From Verrucomicrobiota bacterium (GTDB lineage Bacteria > Verrucomicrobiota > Verrucomicrobiia > Chthoniobacterales > UBA10450): a stretch of 5,659 bases of DNA. Both the position numbers and the translations under genes were made by a program. Below, in pieces: positions 1 to 5,234 of the stretch. Every line of letters starts with the position of its first letter. Position 1 is the first letter of the stretch. The notes beneath the pieces are model-generated. The model saw only the letters and a program-made list of their open reading frames with translations. It did no database searches and had not been told where the DNA came from. The stretch covers positions 1 through 5,659 of the forward strand of contig QHOD01000116.1 in the NCBI GenBank assembly GCA_003218615.1. The letters run 5' to 3'.

Positions 1-534
1 AATCAGCACCGTCATGCACAGAAGCCAGAGCGGGGCCCAAAGATTATCGGTCCGGAATTCGAACGAACTAAAATGGTACTTGGTGTAAAAGCCGGTCAAA
101 ATGACCGCCCAAATGCCAGCGCGTCGCGAAAAAACCGACTCCCCGATTCGGTAAGTGCACCACGCCCCGACAAAGTACATCGGCAACAGGATGAAGCGCA
201 TCCAGTAAAGAATGGTCGCCCGGTCGCCAATTACCCCAAAAATAGGCGCGAACAGGATTTGGAAAAGCGGCATGTGATTATCGAAGACATCTCGATATTG
301 AACGAAGCCGCGCGCCCACGCCCAGATCACATGCATGTGTTGCGACTCGTCACTGTCGAAGCGGTAACGCGTCATGTTCACGATCTTGACGGCGACCATC
401 AGCACAAGAAAACCCGCCGCCGCGACGAACTCCGCCGGGCCGGACATGGCAAAGTAATCGGAAGCTCGTTGAGCGAACGATGACCGTCGCGCCGGCGCAA
501 ATCTAATTGTCGATTCGGCAGGTTCGTGCGCCAT
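1..534 (-). CDS. GT-C type membrane glycosyltransferase, N-terminal part (3' end beyond window)
   Basis: The minus-strand frame is open from an ATG at 534-532 to the left edge (178 codons, no stop). An in-frame TAA nine bases upstream makes this the first possible ATG. The product begins with a polar, basic N-terminus (residues 1-34), then a hydrophobic helix (about 36-54). A loop follows with an acidic DSDES motif (Asp60, Asp62, Glu63). Next comes DNHMPLF (85-91), then further hydrophobic stretches near 91-103, 113-127, 140-150 and 166-178. An acidic DE pair in the first outer loop followed by an H-x-P-L motif is typical of GT39/ArnT/PMT-like enzymes, which use a polyprenyl-phosphate sugar donor at the membrane. 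The RTDN motif (161-164) also fits. Donor and acceptor cannot be told from this fragment. It starts 17 bases after fabD on the same strand, so it is probably co-transcribed. The ribosome binding site is weak. The family call is fairly safe; the exact function is unknown. Confidence 0.8.
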   Translation of the reverse strand, partial: MAHEPAESTIRFAPARRSSFAQRASDYFAMSGPAEFVAAAGFLVLMVAVKIVNMTRYRFDSDESQHMHVIWAWARGFVQYRDVFDNHMPLFQILFAPIFGVIGDRATILYWMRFILLPMYFVGAWCTYRIGESVFSRRAGIWAVILTGFYTKYHFSSFEFRTDNLWAPLWLLCMTVLI

Positions 535-551
535 CTTGAATTAATATCCGA

Positions 552-1493
552 TCAGCCTTGATCCTGCGCACAAATTCGCTCGGCGCATTTGCGCACCGAT
601 TCCGCGTCGCTGATCGAAATCACGTCCATGTCTTTGAGGGTGCGCCGCAATAAACCAGCCAGGACGCCACCCGGCCCAAGCTCAACGAAGAGATCGCAGC
701 CAAGATCGACAAGGTGCTCTATGCAATCGAGCCAGCGCACCGTGCCCGTGACTTGATCTTGCAGAGTTCGCCGAATTTCAATTGGAGTTGTCACTTCAGC
801 GCCGGTCACGTTACTAATCACAGGAAAACACGGCGGTTGGACCGGAACGTGGACCAGAACTGCGCCGAGCTTTTGGTAGGCGCTTTCCATCAAACGCGAG
901 TGATATGCACCCGCCACGTTGAGCAGGGTCGCGCGCCGAATCCCGTGCTCTTTCGCCATGCCGATCGCGGCCTCAACTTTGGCGCGCTCGCCGGAAATTA
1001 CGATCTGCCCGGGCGCGTTGATGTTTGCAACATCGACATCGGCGTCTGCCGCCAGCGCCCGCACCGCGCTCTCGTCCGCGCCGATCATCGCCGCCATCGC
1101 GCCGTTAGTCGCAGCGCAGGCTTCATCCATCAATTCGCCCCGCCTTTGCACCAATTTGAGTCCGTTAGCAAAGTCAAACGTACTAGCGGCGGCGTGCGCG
1201 GTCATTTCACCTAAAGAGAGGCCGGCGGCCCCTCCAATCGAAAAACTGCCTCCGAGTTCGTGCAGGATCGCCAGGCAGGCAAGTCCATGAACATAAAGGG
1301 CCGGCTGACAATTGGAAGTCTTGGTCAGCTCCTCAATTGGACCAGTCCACGCAATTTCGCTCAAGTTGCGGCCAAGAATTTCATCTGCTCGCCGAAACAA
1401 ATCTGCCGCGACAGCAAATTGCCCGGCTAAATCGCGTCCCATTCCGACGCTTTGCGCACCTTGTCCGGCAAAGAGCAGTGCAATTTTCTTCAT
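552..1493 (-). CDS. fabD: Malonyl-CoA:ACP transacylase (FabD)
   Basis: This 313-residue cytoplasmic enzyme moves malonyl groups from CoA to acyl carrier protein, supplying the extender unit for type II fatty acid synthesis. Family landmarks appear in order: GQGAQ at 10-14 (oxyanion-hole Gln11), the nucleophile motif GLSLGE at 91-96 (Ser93), QRRG at 116-119 (the Arg that holds the malonyl carboxylate), NINAPGQIVISG at 158-169, the catalytic His198 in GAYHSRLM, and VELGPGGVLAGLL at 270-282 near the C-terminus. Length matches the usual 305-315 residues and no key residue is missing. The residue before Ser93 is Leu rather than the usual His. The ATG at 1493-1491 is preceded by a GGTGA ribosome binding site seven bases upstream, which supports this start. 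The gene is first in a minus-strand unit, and the other fab genes (fabH, fabG, acpP) that often sit beside it are not in view. Confidence 0.96.
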   Translation of the reverse strand: MKKIALLFAGQGAQSVGMGRDLAGQFAVAADLFRRADEILGRNLSEIAWTGPIEELTKTSNCQPALYVHGLACLAILHELGGSFSIGGAAGLSLGEMTAHAAASTFDFANGLKLVQRRGELMDEACAATNGAMAAMIGADESAVRALAADADVDVANINAPGQIVISGERAKVEAAIGMAKEHGIRRATLLNVAGAYHSRLMESAYQKLGAVLVHVPVQPPCFPVISNVTGAEVTTPIEIRRTLQDQVTGTVRWLDCIEHLVDLGCDLFVELGPGGVLAGLLRRTLKDMDVISISDAESVRKCAERICAQDQG

Positions 1494-1500
1494 GCGATTT

Positions 1501-1505
1501 TCACC
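1501..1505 (-). promoter_or_regulatory. Ribosome binding site of fabD
   Basis: On the minus strand the bases read GGTGA, seven bases before the fabD ATG. This is a good Shine-Dalgarno match and fixes the fabD start. The inverted repeat at 1507-1547 ends one base upstream of it, so a folded leader RNA could affect access to this site (inference). Confidence 0.6.
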
Positions 1506-1506
1506 A

Positions 1507-1547
1507 TCGTTGCCAGTTCGCGTGATTCAAACGCGAAATGGCAGCGA
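1507..1547. promoter_or_regulatory. Long inverted repeat in the fabD leader / fabD-nuoD divergent region
   Basis: The left arm 1507-1523 (TCGTTGCCAGTTCGCGT) pairs with the right arm 1531-1547 (ACGCGAAATGGCAGCGA) around a seven-base loop, GATTCAA. Of 17 positions, 15 are Watson-Crick, one is a G-T pair (1510/1544) and one is a mismatch (1516/1538). There is no run of T after either arm, and no gene points into it from either side, so it is not a standard terminator. Its place directly before the fabD ribosome binding site suggests a leader hairpin or a repressor operator. Which of these it is cannot be read from sequence alone. Confidence 0.55.
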
Positions 1548-1634
1548 CGAATCCTCCTGTTCGTTCCGGCGCGCCCGGCGGTTGCGCCCTACATTTTTAC
1601 GCTTGCGCGCGGTGGCTGAATCGCCAGCGTAACT

Positions 1635-2906
1635 GTGATTATCGATCTTATGCGATTCACGACGCGTGAAATTGAGTCGCCCGATCCGGTGACGCGAGTG
1701 GCCGCCGCCGATGCGCGATTGCGCGAAACCGATCACGACATCGGCGAGAAAATGGTGCTCAACATGGGGCCGTCACATCCGGCTACTCACGGCGTTTTGC
1801 GCCTCGTGCTCGAACTCGACGGCGAAATCATTACCAAAGCCACACCGGACATCGGTTTTCTGCATCGCGGCGACGAAAAAATCGCCGAGAACATGCAATA
1901 CAACCAATTCGTGCCTTACACCGATCGGCTCGATTATCTCGCGCCGCTTTCGAACAACGTCGCTTACGCACTCGCCGTGGAAAAATTGATGGGCTGGGAA
2001 ATTCCACCGCGCGGAAAGGCGATTCGGACGATTTGCTGTGAAACATCGCGTATCTCGTCACATTTGATGGGCCTCGGCGCAATGGCGCTCGACCTGGGCG
2101 CGATGACGGTCTTCCTCTACACGTTCACCGAACGCGAAAAGCTTTATAACCTTTTCGAATTGTTGACTGGCGCGCGGTTCACCACTTCCTACACGCGCGT
2201 GGGCGGACAGATTCGTGATCTTCCCGAGAATTTCATTCCGCAGCTTGGGAAGTTCCTCGACGAATTTATCCCGAGCCTCGATGAGTGCGACAAATTGCTC
2301 ACGCGCAATCGCATCTTTGTCGATCGAACGAAGGATATTGGTGTCATCACAAAAGAGCGCGCGATTGCCTACGCGCTTTCCGGGCCGAACTTGCGCGGCA
2401 GCGGGATCGAACACGATTTGCGACGCAAACATCCATATCTCGATTATGACCATTACGATTTCGATGTCGTCATCGGCAGCGCGGGAGATTGTTACGACCG
2501 CTATTTGGTGCGGGTCGAAGAAATGCGACAGAGCGTCCGGATCCTGCGGCAGGTGATCGATAAATTGCCCAGCGGACCAATAAACGTCGTCGATTGGAAG
2601 AACATGACGCCTCCGAAATCGCGGGTCATGACGAAGATGGAAGAGTTGATTCACCATTTCATGGTCGTGACAGAAGGACTCGACGCGCCGCCGGGCGAAA
2701 TCTATTTCGCGGCAGAAAATCCAAAGGGCGAGCTTGGGTTTTACATCAACAGCAGGGGCGGCGGCGTGCCGTACCGCCTGAAAATTCGGGCGCCTTCGTT
2801 TGTCAATCTCAGTATCCTGCCCGAGCTGTTGCCAGGTTGCATGGTAAGCGACGTGCCCGCCGTGCTGGGCAGTCTGGACTTCGTCATGGGCGAGTGCGAC
2901 AGATGA
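1635..2906 (+). CDS. nuoD: NADH-quinone oxidoreductase subunit D (49 kDa subunit)
   Basis: This 423-residue subunit of the complex I peripheral arm lines the quinone-reduction site beside NuoB. The frame carries family blocks in order: NMGPSHPATHG at 43-53, GFLHRG at 74-79, YTDRLDYLAP at 95-104, ETSRISSHLMGLG at 136-148, TSYTRVGGQIRDLP at 184-197, LSGPNLRGSG at 248-257 and RGGGVPYRLKIRAPSF at 374-389. His52 and Tyr101 are 49 residues apart, matching the quinone-binding His/Tyr pair of Thermus and mitochondrial subunits. The C-terminus (GSLDFVMGECDR) is complete, and there is no NuoC fusion. I use the GTG at 1635. An in-frame TGA at 1617 limits extension, and ATG codons at 1650 and 1752 are alternatives because no clear Shine-Dalgarno precedes 1635. 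The first roughly 39 residues are poorly conserved. It is the first gene of the plus-strand nuo run; nuoA, nuoB and nuoC are not upstream. Confidence 0.97.
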   Translation: MIIDLMRFTTREIESPDPVTRVAAADARLRETDHDIGEKMVLNMGPSHPATHGVLRLVLELDGEIITKATPDIGFLHRGDEKIAENMQYNQFVPYTDRLDYLAPLSNNVAYALAVEKLMGWEIPPRGKAIRTICCETSRISSHLMGLGAMALDLGAMTVFLYTFTEREKLYNLFELLTGARFTTSYTRVGGQIRDLPENFIPQLGKFLDEFIPSLDECDKLLTRNRIFVDRTKDIGVITKERAIAYALSGPNLRGSGIEHDLRRKHPYLDYDHYDFDVVIGSAGDCYDRYLVRVEEMRQSVRILRQVIDKLPSGPINVVDWKNMTPPKSRVMTKMEELIHHFMVVTEGLDAPPGEIYFAAENPKGELGFYINSRGGGVPYRLKIRAPSFVNLSILPELLPGCMVSDVPAVLGSLDFVMGECDR

Positions 2907-3196
2907 ATATGTCGATCTTACAAAAAATCTCTCGACTCTTACTTCTACTCTTGCTCGTGCTCTCCGTCTCCTGCGCTCCGGGAAAGCGAATCACCAAGGC
3001 CAATGTCGACGAAGTAGCCGAGGGAATGTCCAAGAAGCAGGTGGAATCGATCCTTGGGCCGCCTACTTCCCTCAGCACTGAGGATTTCGTGATCATGAAG
3101 AAAACGACCTACGTTTACCGGCAGGAAAAAGACACGGTGACGATCGTTTTCAAGGACGACAAGGTGCAGTCAAAGGACAGCACGCTGGCCCGTTAA
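2903..3196 (+). CDS. Small BamE/SmpA-like lipoprotein
   Basis: This 97-residue protein starts with an ATG that overlaps the nuoD stop (ATGA), a sign of translational coupling. Residues 1-24 look like a lipoprotein signal peptide: a Lys/Arg-containing start, a run of leucines (12-20), then SVSC with Cys24 as the probable lipidated residue. The lipobox is imperfect, with Ser at -3. The mature part, ITKANVDEVAEGMSKKQVESILGPPTS (30-56, split here as ITKANVDEVAEGMSKK then QVESILGPPTS), has the GM-x3-QV-x3-LG-x-P pattern of the BamE/SmpA/OmlA fold. Strand segments TYVYRQ (69-74) and VTIVFKDDKV (79-88) follow, as in BamE. In the known family the protein supports outer-membrane barrel assembly. Many lipoproteins of unknown role share this domain, so I do not call it bamE. 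It lies between nuoD and nuoE, where no complex I subunit is expected. The ATG at 2909 is an alternative start. Confidence 0.82.
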   Translation: MNMSILQKISRLLLLLLLVLSVSCAPGKRITKANVDEVAEGMSKKQVESILGPPTSLSTEDFVIMKKTTYVYRQEKDTVTIVFKDDKVQSKDSTLAR

Positions 3197-3209
3197 TCCG
3201 CCTTTCCAC

Positions 3210-5234
3210 GTGGACTCGACGAGCACACCCGTTCCCGCCGAGTTGGAGCGGAAAATGGATGAGGCAATCGCGCATTATCCGGAGGATCACCGGCGAAGTG
3301 CCGCGATGCCGCTGCTGCATCTGTGGCAGGAACACTTCGGATTCATCAGCGATGAAGGGGTGCTTTGGATCGCGGCGAAACTCAGCTTGCAGCCGATTAA
3401 GATTCTCGAGCTGGTCACGTTTTACCCGATGTTTCGTCAGCACCCTGTTGGCAAAACGCATATCCGCGTCTGTCGCACGCTCAGTTGCGCAATGGTCGGC
3501 AGTTATCAGCTGATGGAAAATTTATGTGCGGCGACTGGAATTGAACGCCGTGGACACGCCGATGCAATGTCCGCACTCCGGACGGATTCGTCCTGCGGCG
3601 AACACAATCCGATTTCGGTGAGCCCGGATGGAAACTACAGCGTCGAATTTGTCGAATGCCTGGCGAGTTGCGGCACCGCGCCAGTTTGCATGATCGGCGA
3701 AGAGCTGCGCGAAAATCTTTCGCCACAATTCGCGGCAAACATTTTTTCAAATCCGCAATCCGCAATCCGCAATCCGCAATTGCGACCGCCTCATCCTCTC
3801 GAACACCGCTTGATTTTCAAAAACATCGGACGCGAGGATTGGACAACGGATATCGACTGTTACCTGCGTAATAGCGGTTATGAACAATTGAAAGAAGCGC
3901 TGACGATGCCGCGCTCGGAAATTGTCGATAAAGTGAAAAACTCCGGATTGCGCGGTCGCGGAGGCGCTGGATTTCCGTGCGGGGTCAAGTGGAGCTTCAT
4001 CAAGCCCGATGAGAAGAAGCCGGTTTATTTAATTTGCAACGCGGACGAATCTGAGCCGGGCACGTTTAAGGACCGTTACATCATCCACGAAGATCCCCAT
4101 CAATTACTCGAAGGAATCCTGATCTCCTGTTTCGCGCTGAATGCGCGCACGGCCTACATTTACATACGAGGCGAATTTCCGGAAGGCGCGAAAATCCTCG
4201 AACGCGCCATCGAACAAGCGCGCGAACATAATTTCCTTGGACGCAATGTTCTCGGCTCCGGCTTCGATGTTGAAGTTTACGTCCATCGCGGGGCGGGCGC
4301 TTACATCTGCGGCGAAGAGACTGGATTGATTGAATCGCTCGAAGGAAAACGCGGTTATCCGCGAATCAAACCGCCGTATTTCCCGGCCGTGCTCGGCCTC
4401 TACATGTGTCCGACGATCGTGAACAACGTCGAAACGCTTTGTCACATAAAACACATTATCGCCATGGGTGGCGTAAATTACGCCCGGCTCGGCCGCCCAA
4501 ACAATACCGGGACACGCATTGTCTGCGTGAGCGGCGATGTGCAGCGACCCGGCTATTTTGAAATTGAAGTTGGCGCGGTAACGATGGCTCAGTTGATCTA
4601 CGAGATGGCTGGCGGACTAAAACCTGGACGAAAACTAAAGGCGGTTATTCCAGGTGGCAGCTCGGCGAAAGTTTTGCGGGCGGATGAGCGGTTCAAGCTT
4701 AAGCAAAAACAATCCGATGGATCGACAATCGAACGTGAGATGTCGATCGATGAAATTCCGATGGATTTCGATTCACTCGCCGCCGCAGGGTCAATGGCTG
4801 GTTCCGGCGGCGTAATCGTGCTCGATGATTCACGCGATATGGTTTGGGCGCTCAATAACATCAACGAGTTCTATGCGCACGAGAGCTGCGGCCAGTGCAC
4901 ACCCTGCCGGGAAGGCTCGCTCTGGATGCAGAAAATCACCGACCGAATGTTGCGCGGCGGCGGTGTCACCGAAGATCCGAAGACGCTCAAAACGATCGGC
5001 GACAACATTGCCGGGCGCACAATTTGCGCTTTTGGCGAAGCTTGTGCCTGGCCGACACAAAGTTTTGTTCAAAAATTTCCCGAAGAATTCGCTGCTCGCG
5101 CGCAGAAGCCCGTTCCGCCTCCGCTTCCGCCGGAATATACGCCGGAGGAGCTAATCGAGGAGAAAGAGATTGCGGTTACTCCCCTCGCGCACGATCCCGG
5201 CTGGGAAAAAGCCGGCGCCAAAGGAACTATTTAA
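3210..5234 (+). CDS. nuoEF: Fused NADH-quinone oxidoreductase subunits E and F (NuoE-NuoF)
   Basis: One 674-codon frame encodes both subunits of the complex I NADH-oxidising module. NuoE part (about 1-180): a helical N-domain (MPLLHLWQEHFGFIS, 33-47), LVTFYPMF (68-75) and 2Fe-2S ligands Cys88, Cys93, Cys150 and Cys154. Linker (181-193): encoded by a 7-bp tandem repeat. NuoF part (about 194-674): GLRGRGGAGFPCGVKW (246-261) for FMN/NADH, CNADESEPGTFKDR (276-289), GAGAYICGEETGLIESLEGK (361-380), an SLBB-like region (about 430-500), and 4Fe-4S ligands Cys560, Cys563, Cys566 and Cys606. It ends in a proline-rich tail (631-674). All iron-sulfur ligands are present. The E part has about 20 extra residues between its two cysteine pairs. 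The start taken is GTG 3210; ATG 3255 has a better ribosome binding site. Electrons would pass from NADH to FMN to clusters in this one chain. If the repeat copy number were miscalled, these would be separate nuoE and nuoF genes. Confidence 0.93.
   Translation: MDSTSTPVPAELERKMDEAIAHYPEDHRRSAAMPLLHLWQEHFGFISDEGVLWIAAKLSLQPIKILELVTFYPMFRQHPVGKTHIRVCRTLSCAMVGSYQLMENLCAATGIERRGHADAMSALRTDSSCGEHNPISVSPDGNYSVEFVECLASCGTAPVCMIGEELRENLSPQFAANIFSNPQSAIRNPQLRPPHPLEHRLIFKNIGREDWTTDIDCYLRNSGYEQLKEALTMPRSEIVDKVKNSGLRGRGGAGFPCGVKWSFIKPDEKKPVYLICNADESEPGTFKDRYIIHEDPHQLLEGILISCFALNARTAYIYIRGEFPEGAKILERAIEQAREHNFLGRNVLGSGFDVEVYVHRGAGAYICGEETGLIESLEGKRGYPRIKPPYFPAVLGLYMCPTIVNNVETLCHIKHIIAMGGVNYARLGRPNNTGTRIVCVSGDVQRPGYFEIEVGAVTMAQLIYEMAGGLKPGRKLKAVIPGGSSAKVLRADERFKLKQKQSDGSTIEREMSIDEIPMDFDSLAAAGSMAGSGGVIVLDDSRDMVWALNNINEFYAHESCGQCTPCREGSLWMQKITDRMLRGGGVTEDPKTLKTIGDNIAGRTICAFGEACAWPTQSFVQKFPEEFAARAQKPVPPPLPPEYTPEELIEEKEIAVTPLAHDPGWEKAGAKGTI
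3245..3248 (+). promoter_or_regulatory. Possible ribosome binding site for an alternative nuoE start at 3255
   Basis: GGAG sits six bases before the in-frame ATG at 3255, whereas the GTG at 3210 has no visible Shine-Dalgarno. Starting at 3255 would drop 15 residues (through ELERK). The residues just before it look like conserved NuoE N-terminal sequence as far as I recall the family, so I keep the longer form. The choice is open. Confidence 0.4.
3751..3778 (+). repeat. Heptanucleotide tandem repeat, 4 x ATCCGCA, at the NuoE-NuoF junction
   Basis: Four perfect, adjacent copies of ATCCGCA are followed by a partial AT. The array's end forms the 10-bp palindrome CGCAATTGCG (3775-3784). It encodes the linker SNPQSAIRNPQ, whose peptide period is seven residues because three 7-bp units make 21 bases. 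The unit is not a multiple of three. One copy fewer would put NuoE into a frame ending at TGA 3811-3813, and one copy more into a frame ending at TAA 3869-3871. The array sits exactly where a nuoE stop and nuoF start would be in organisms with separate genes. Confidence 0.92.
3780..3782 (+). other. Possible independent start codon (TTG) for the NuoF part
   Basis: A TTG lies right after the heptamer array, in frame with NuoF. It precedes RPPHPLEHRLIF, which resembles the usual NuoF N-terminus. No ATG is available until residue 233 of the fusion, inside conserved sequence. No Shine-Dalgarno is visible before it. If the array were out of frame, this would be the most plausible start for a separate NuoF, of about 484 residues. 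Confidence 0.25.
5221..5225 (+). promoter_or_regulatory. Ribosome binding site for the GxxExxY gene
   Basis: AAGGA within the last codons of nuoEF lies nine bases before the ATG at 5235. It supports that start and suggests that translation continues directly from nuoEF into the next gene. Confidence 0.5.

Noticed and set aside
73..483. Plus-strand open frame of 136 codons at the left edge
   Set aside because: It is antisense to the glycosyltransferase frame, its product is charged and low in hydrophobic content, and it shows no family motif.
714..1290. Two long plus-strand frames across fabD
   Set aside because: They lie opposite a clear fabD with all catalytic motifs. The translations are Arg/Ala/Ser-rich with no recognisable domain.
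1568..1588. GGCGC/GCGCC short inverted repeat upstream of nuoD
   Set aside because: It has only five-base arms in GC-rich sequence, no T-run and no adjoining gene end, so it is too weak to call a terminator or operator.
1548..1634. Sigma-70 promoter for nuoD
   Set aside because: A promoter is expected here, but I found no -35/-10 pair with good matches and spacing, so no site is annotated.
1527..1736. Minus-strand 69-codon frame spanning the fabD-nuoD gap
   Set aside because: It overlaps the start of nuoD and the inverted repeat, and its product is Arg-rich with no motif.
2058..2657. Minus-strand open frame of 199 codons inside nuoD
   Set aside because: It is antisense to highly conserved nuoD sequence and is explained by that gene's codon bias.
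2594..2902. Upstream extension of the lipoprotein frame inside nuoD
   Set aside because: The frame is open back to 2594, but only the part from the ATG at 2903 gives a signal peptide and BamE-like domain. The earlier part is Arg/Gly-rich out-of-frame nuoD.
3656..3871. Plus-strand 71-codon frame overlapping the NuoE-NuoF junction
   Set aside because: It is an alternative frame of the fusion gene. It matters only as the frame NuoE would enter if one heptamer copy were gained.
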